Shown here: one piece after another, positions 58,195 to 64,000 of the stretch
Numbering within the stretch: position 1 is the stretch's first letter
Layout: each line of letters starts with the position of its first letter
Assembly (NCBI RefSeq): GCF_029784135.1
Contig: NC_073745.1
Coordinates: 79,299,569-79,363,568 of the forward strand
Direction of reading: 5' to 3'
Source of the DNA: Toxorhynchites rutilus septentrionalis
Lineage: Eukaryota; Arthropoda; Insecta; Diptera; Culicidae
DNA: 64,000 nt
Notes under the pieces: model-generated
Seen by the model: the letters and a program-made list of their open reading frames with translations, nothing else
What the model was told of the DNA's origin: nothing
The model's database searches: none
Translations under genes and position numbers: made by a program

Positions 58195-58674
58195 CACCTT
58201 ACTTGCAATGTAAAAATGCCCCCGACTTGCATATATTTACAATGCCGATTTCCCCCAGTCAGCTTGGTTTTAATGTCTCTGTTAGGGAACACATTTTGGC
58301 AGGAACGAAAGTTCCATCTTCTTTCATGTATTTGCAATGCCGATTTCCCCCAGGCAGCTTGGTTTTGATGTCTCTGCTAGGAACCCGCCGCACGTGTCTT
58401 CAACTTCGACCAATTAGAAGTGGGTATTTCCGTTAGGATAAGGGTTGAGATTTTTCAATTGTTCGATAGTTAGTTTCACGACATATATTATTTTCTTCAA
58501 TATACAAAATTGTTATGGAATGCCGAAATCGATTGACGCAAAAATTTCATCAATCCATCATGAAATGACTGAGCAATAAGCGTTTGAAATTGGACAATTT
58601 TCACGATGTGCTCGATTTTCGATTTTCAATTTGTACCCCAATATGTTCCCGAAAGACGTAATCCTACGTCAAAA
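58195..58674 (-). repeat. Inverted counterpart: tandem units plus ACGTAG-type repeat, copy 3
   Basis: On the minus strand: TTTTGACGTAGGATTACGTCT at 58674, a weakly conserved body (ATTGCTCAGTCATTTCATGATGG etc.), then two units of the 95-bp repeat (CCAAGCTGCCTGGGGGAAATC). It mirrors 55693-56375. Confidence 0.6.
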
Positions 58675-60310
58675 GATTGAATTCGAGTGAACACTCTAGG
58701 TGTATTCAATTCAATTAAGAGAGGGCCCCAAGTGTAGCTTTCCCAGTCTTATATTAATTTTTACACGATTAATTTGCTGAACCAGTTGAGCCCCGAAGGC
58801 AGCTAACGCACTCCAATTGTTTCCCTAAGAATTTATTGCTGTCTGTCACAAATTAATTCCACATTATACACACACTATTCTTTTTGTCCCTCATGAATAT
58901 ACATTTTCCATTAATAACAGCCCAACTAACGGGAGTAAATGTAATAAAAAATAATCATCGATGAAATATATTCATATCGACGATACACGCGCGCACAGGA
59001 GTCCAACATACACAGAACACATATATATCTTCTCAACTCCAACTTCCCCAGCGCCCACCGGAATTCCTGCCATTCCAAAGCCCTCCTGGCCTCGGCGTTT
59101 ACCAATCATATGGAGCTATAACTGGAACTATGCTTAGCAGGTAGCGTCGTCTTACGGAAAGAAAAGTGTAGCAACAACAACGACAACATCAAACCAAACC
59201 AAACCAAAAATCAATTCCGTCGCTATAGTTCAAGGACCACCATCGCGTCAGAACGCCACCCGGCTGAGGTGGTGGGAGGGGGGGATCAGGGGAAACAACA
59301 GCAGTGTGGCCCAAAAGTAAAACAAGATTTGCATTAATTTCCTTCGCCGGCACGACGCGTAGACCGACAGCCAGCAGGACCCGAAAGCAGGACATAAAAA
59401 TGCTTACACGCACTCGTAAAAATTACGCAACTTATAATACGGTCGAAAACTCTTTCGAAAGGGGAAAAAAATCAACCCCCCGCCCCGGTTACCAGACACT
59501 GTTTCAAAGGAGTAAGGGCGAACATGCAGAATAAAAAAAAAACCTAAGTTAAAACGGGAAATCAAGAATGTGAATAATGAACAAGTTTATTAATGGGTAC
59601 CGGGAGGGGTAAGAGGTGAACTCTCGAGAATGTTTTCCCATAAAAATAGATGTTCCACACGTGGACTTTGGGAGCACTACCAGGCAGGTGGGGTGGAGTG
59701 GTAAGGTAAAGCGGAATTCGGCGCACGAATCAAAAAAAAAAATAGAAGGAAAAAAAGAAAACAAACGAAAGGGTGCTCCTGCTTGCGCGATTTCGGGGAA
59801 TAGATTGTGCGGTTCTTAGCATACATTTATTTTTTATTTACTCCCTGGAAAAAACAGAAGTTTCACTTTTTATGAGATCTTGATATGTGTGGTTTAGACT
59901 TCGGCTGATGGAAAATAGCATACCGTATTACCGAAGGAAAAGGGTTGATTTTTGCTTATATGTGAATTTGACATGCAATCAATTGCTTTCGGTCGAAGCG
60001 CGCGCGGCTGACTTGAATTAATCAAATGGATGGATTTTTTATAGATGTTTGACGGGCATTTGTCGTAACTTTGGCACTCTATCAATTTTGGGAATGAGGG
60101 ATGGGTTGATGCACACACACATTCGGCACAGATGGATGGTTTGTGCCTAATTTAAAACAAAATGGGTCTTCAACCATAGTTACGGAACTTTTGCAGAAAA
60201 ATCTATGAACTATCGTGTATCCTTTGTTTTTCAGGATTGTGTAACATTTACCGAACGACAGTTACCTGAAAGACATTCACTGGAATTCCTATCACCCAAA
60301 TGTAACAAAG
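58675..60310. other. Low-repeat, mixed-composition DNA without a recognised gene
   Basis: GC-richer patches (59030-59520), (CAA)n/(CCAAA)n short runs near 59170-59210, purine runs near 59730-59770. No convincing coding frame. May be host intergenic or intronic sequence. Confidence 0.4.
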
Positions 60311-60316
60311 CTGTAT

Positions 60317-60965
60317 TTAATCCTCCACATAGTTTCCTTCGAGGGCAGTACATTTGGTATAGCGAGTTTTCAATATATCGATTCCCTTTCTGTAGTACGG
60401 AACGTCTAAGTCTTCGAAATATGCCCTAGTGCCACTCTGTAGACTGCCTATTGGAATCAAGAGTGTGGTCATAGATCCACGTTTCATCCATTGTAACAAA
60501 ACGTCGAGAGAAGTCCACTCGGTTACGCTTCAACAACGCCAAATCGGCTGTTGTATCATCGACGCGCCGCTGTTTTTGGTTGACGGTCAGCAAACGCGGC
60601 ACCCATCGCGCGGATAGCTTGTTCATGCCCAAAAAGGTCGTGCAAAATGTATCCCACTCGTTCTTTTTAAATGCCTACAGCCTCAGCTAACTCGCGTAAC
60701 TTCAATTTACGGTTGTTCGAAACGAGTTGATGCACTTGTTTTACGATTTCTGGATTCGTACCCTCATTTGGCCTTCCAGAGCGAGGTGTATCTGCGGTGC
60801 TTCTACGGCCCATTTCAAATTCACTAAAACACCGATAAACTGTTATTCTCGAAGGAGAAGAAGAGAAGTAACATTTCGTGAACCACTGCATTGATTGTTC
60901 AGGAGTTTTTCCCCTTAAAAAGACAATGTTTGATCAAAAAACGATATTTATATTTTTACATTTTT
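60317..60965 (-). pseudogene. irritans-type mariner transposase, internally deleted
   Basis: The minus strand reads FLIKHCLFKGKTPEQSMQWF, SRITVYRCFSEFEMGR, SGRPNEGTNPEIVKQVHQLV, NRKLKLRELAEAVGI (DNA-binding half), then SARWVPRLLTVNQKQRRVDD, FSRRFVTMDETWIYDHT (first catalytic Asp), and directly the C-terminal tail YFEDLDVPYYRKGIDILKTR ... ALEGNYVED ending near 60320. The segment with the second and third catalytic acids is missing. At least two frameshifts. The wording of the motifs fits the irritans subfamily; termini were not found. Confidence 0.8.
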
Positions 60966-63300
60966 TATATGAATGCTCAAGAAGACACCTAAACAACTGT
61001 AGTTTGTGAACAAGAAAACGAAATGTCATGAAACTTCACACGTAAGCTAGTGACAGAAGAACCTCTCGAAATGAATCTTGTTCACTTTTCAATGGCACCA
61101 TCTGTTGAAAAATCCTGCGACTTTTCAGCTCATGTAGTATGTTTCAAACTAACCAAGAAATCGGTGGAACATAGGTGTTCGTTACTAGAAGAAGGTACTA
61201 GAAGGCATTGTTGTGATCAGGAATCGATTTGCCCCTCGCAATCTGTGTAGGCTTACCTTCTAGTACACAATATTAAGAAAACATCGGCTAAATGAGCGAA
61301 ACGGATGTATAATAATGTATGTGAAAGTCCAAAACCTTTTTATGTTGTAAAATAATTATTATGTTCCCAGCCGTCAAGGCAAAAGGTTTCCATTATTGTA
61401 AATTTATGTATTGTTTTGTATAAGTCCAGTTATTGTGAATGTAAAATAAATATTGTAATGTAGTGTACTATTGAAAATACAGTGTAATTCAATCAAACGA
61501 GTGTTTTGAATCCAATACCGGAATTCTTGGCTATGGAGAAAATTATTGAGGATACTGTCCAGCACCCAAATAACCAGTCCCAAACAATAGGTTTGCTTAC
61601 GAGAGGGCGCTGATTCCGACGGCGGGTCGGCGGCTGACCCGGATTGCGTTCGGCGGCTTGGGCCGCCTCAGTTCCTTTTCTTCGTTAGATGGGTAAATGG
61701 TCGATGAAAAGTCAGACCGGACCATGTGACATTTTTATGATTTCGAGAAAAACGAACTTCAAGTTCAGTGCTCTGCATTTTTCAAACTATTTAATTTTTT
61801 CTTTCAATATTGTTCTCAGAAATGTTAGCTACTCTTTGGCAATACTTTGACGTATGATAATTGTTAGTTCACTCTGACTGAATCAAATGAAGCATTTTTT
61901 AGATTTGGTTCAATATGACTGAACAATTTCTAAATATTTCTCGATCAAATAACAGTTGTGAGTCAAAGTGTGCCATTGTATTATGAAAATTAGAGTGAGA
62001 AGGAGTGTGAGGTTGGAACTGCATAAATATTTGCTTGCGCTCAGCATAACATTCTCTGCCATTTGCTACAAGCATGAGTATGATTGCACGGCTTGCATTA
62101 CAAAGCATATAATTCCCATTTTCAATCATATTAAGCAGTATTCCTTAATAGAATCGTCAAATTCAATATCATTGTCATCACTGAAGTCTAAACCGCAAAG
62201 ACCAATATTTTTCATTGATCCGTTCAGTCAGAGTGGACCAAGTTTATTTTTTAATATACTCAGAATGTGCACATTTTACACTAACAGGTTCAGGCACATT
62301 TCAACAAGGTACACATTAGCTTCAAGAGAAAATTTTGTTAGTTTGAATTCGGCGCCTGATAATGGTTTAAACTCAATATACAAATGATTGAAACATGGTC
62401 CACTCTGTCTGCACATGATATAGAGCCATTTCACCATGGTAAATGGTATATGGTCCGCTCTGACTGCATACTATGAGGGGTTTCCGTTGATCAATCATAA
62501 CAATTTCGATCCGTTATTCCTGCTGTATGCGAGATTTTCCAAATCTGATAAATTTGCTATGTAGTTTACATAATGCTTAACCAAATGTAATCAACAACTC
62601 AAAATTTTCAATTTTGCGACTTGGTCCCCTCTGACTTAACACCGACCAAATGTGCTTCGGGTGAATGTTACACAACCGTTTCTAAGTTTGTTTATTTTTT
62701 TCACGATCAGCCGAACTCTTAATTAAATTTTTCAAACTTATAGTTTATAACCATTATATTTAATTCTAAGTTAAAAAAGGATACGAAACCGATTACTCGC
62801 GATAGACTCGAGTTTAGTAGGGTGACACATTTTCTTCAGAAAGAGAAGACGATATGAGATTATAGTATGTGCCTTCTTGTAGAGGAAAATTTAATAAGAG
62901 GGATCGAGTAGTTGATTTTTTAACTAGCAGCAAGTATTTTGAATTTGATGGTCATGTAACCAGATTCAATATGGCGCCATGCTCAAATTACGTAACGTCA
63001 AAACTACGGATCATGGGCCCCTCTACCCTTACGAAACGCAAGTCATATACCTAACACATTGCAAGTAACGTGACCTCGACCCCTTCCCATCTTACGCTCA
63101 ACGTAATTCGTGTATGACGCCTATGTTATTAATCATTTTAAATTTTAAATCTTTCAATAATGAACATAAATCGATAAGCAAAAAGCAATAGAGCAGAACA
63201 AATATTTGTAAACGTTATAGAGGGTCATATTTGATGATAAAAATTCTTCTATACATATTGGAAGTCTTTACGGCTTACACTCAGAACCGCTCCGCTTAGC
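60966..63300. other. AT-rich DNA without a recognised gene
   Basis: Includes a GC-rich island at 61600-61675 with GGCGGCTTGGGCCGCC-type inverted words. Frames such as 61968-62387 (139 codons) have no recognisable domain. Phrases CAGTCAGAGTGGACC and GGTCCGCTCTGACTGCATA (62225, 62451) echo 41469. Confidence 0.35.
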
Positions 63301-63664
63301 TCACCTCTTTTTTATTTTCTCAGGGTCGGCCATCGACCTATCGACCTAGGGAGGACTCTTCCATCCGTATTTTAACAAAAACGGAAACTTGAAAATCACT
63401 TTTTCGATGCGAACTGGTTCTGGGATAGATGGATGAACAAATCGTAGAGAGATTAATTTAATTTTTTTTTATTCAATGAACGTGGGGTTAGTATCGATGC
63501 GGCGCCGAATGTCACAAGCTGGGCCCGTGGAAAGCCTCGCAGATAGGAGAGAGAGGGAGTTTTAGACGTACTTTGTATTTTTATAATTCGCGTGGATTCG
63601 TGTTTCCTGTGAATGTTCTGCTTCAGAAGTTCACTGGTGATTCCTCTACGATTCCTCCTTTATT

Positions 63665-63706
<42 letters not shown>

Positions 63707-64000
63707 TTTCCTCTTTCTTGATCATCTATTGTTTCACCGCCATGAGCAGGATTATTAGGTAGAGTAGATGGCAGAATTTGCGAGTGTAGTGTGCGTGATA
63801 GCATACGCTTCATAGCCACTTTTCACACTGTGACGTTAATATTTGTGTTTACAATCAATTGTCTTCCACATCCATGTGAAAACGCTTTTTTTCGGCAAGT
63901 TTCTTATCAATTAAAAACAAATCTTTTCGTGGAGTTTCCGCTGAATATGTGTAAAATGTGACAGCGTGCAGTGGATATTTGTAAAATTATGTCGAAAAAG
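63301..64000. other. Right-edge stretch, no gene recognised
   Basis: Mixed composition, no mobile-element motif recognised. Contains a (TC)n tract at 63668-63703. Could border a host gene beyond the window, but nothing in the sequence shows it. Confidence 0.3.
63668..63703. repeat. (TC)n microsatellite
   Basis: About 36 bp of TC repeats. Confidence 0.95.

Noticed and set aside
61190..61600. A solo LTR
   Set aside because: It ends in an AT-rich block followed by a GC-rich island, but no matching second end, TG...CA termini or primer-binding site could be fixed.

Overview
The window looks like nuclear DNA of a culicine (Aedes-like) mosquito. It is AT-rich, with no operons and no intact host protein-coding gene. 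It is packed with mosquito-type repeats: two copies of an ITmD37E-type transposon, several mariners, non-LTR retrotransposons of the R4/Dong, CR1/Jockey and I groups, tRNA-derived SINEs (one Feilai-like), Helentron-like (DINE-1/mini-me-type) elements, hAT-like and pogo-like elements, fold-back MITEs, long (TA)n tracts and histone-derived fragments. The species call is inference from repeat content. Nearly every recognisable coding stretch belongs to a mobile element, and most are broken.

Layout. 1-2.7 kb: Helentron-like repeat split by a tRNA-SINE joined head-on to a 5'-truncated R4-like LINE. 4.7-5.95 kb: CR1/Jockey-group LINE remnant. 6.98-7.67 kb: pogo/Tigger-like MITE with a nested SINE. 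8.3-10.2 kb: second Helentron-like copy with internal tandem repeats and a (TA)n end. 11.67-12.48 kb: deleted mariner. 12.60-18.85 kb: a 6.3-kb interval bounded by inverted repeats and TA; it holds a transposase start, histone H2A pseudogene pieces, histone-type 3' hairpins and one ITmD37E copy. 19.37-20.66 kb: second, oppositely oriented ITmD37E copy. 22.75-26.14 kb: third Helentron-like copy split by a CR1 element whose 5' junction is a 39-bp-arm hairpin. 26.26-27.09 kb: second copy of the same deleted mariner. 28.81-31.17 kb: a 50-bp minisatellite with higher-order structure.

31.6-32.2 kb: Tc1/mariner-like transposase piece between (TA)n tracts. 32.99-33.73 kb: fold-back MITE. 34.6-37.8 kb: I-group element that keeps ORF1, endonuclease and the RNase H tail but has lost the reverse transcriptase. 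38.9-39.9 kb: SINE-like repeat and decayed mariner. 42.7-49.0 kb: nested insertions (SINE-like repeat > MITE; SINE-like repeat > hAT-like element > RNase H LINE). 50.06-52.17 kb: second hAT-like element. 52.22-53.62 kb: DD37E-type element with a mariner inside. 54.2-55.6 kb: fourth Helentron-like copy with a Feilai-like SINE and a 14-bp target duplication. 55.7-58.7 kb: inverted pair of repeats around a perfect histone 3' hairpin. 60.3-61.0 kb: irritans-type mariner remnant. Stretches at 27.1-28.8, 37.8-38.7, 58.7-60.2 and 63.3-64.0 kb are less repetitive and richer in GC, and may be host intergenic or intronic DNA.

The coding pieces do not form a host pathway. Their relationship is historical: insertion order can be read from target-site duplications and from repeats resuming on the far side of an insertion. 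The most unusual items are the histone-carrying inverted-repeat interval, the RT-less I element with endonuclease and RNase H in one frame separated by one stop, the fold-back CR1 junction, the SINE-R4 junction, and the minisatellite that leaves long open frames.
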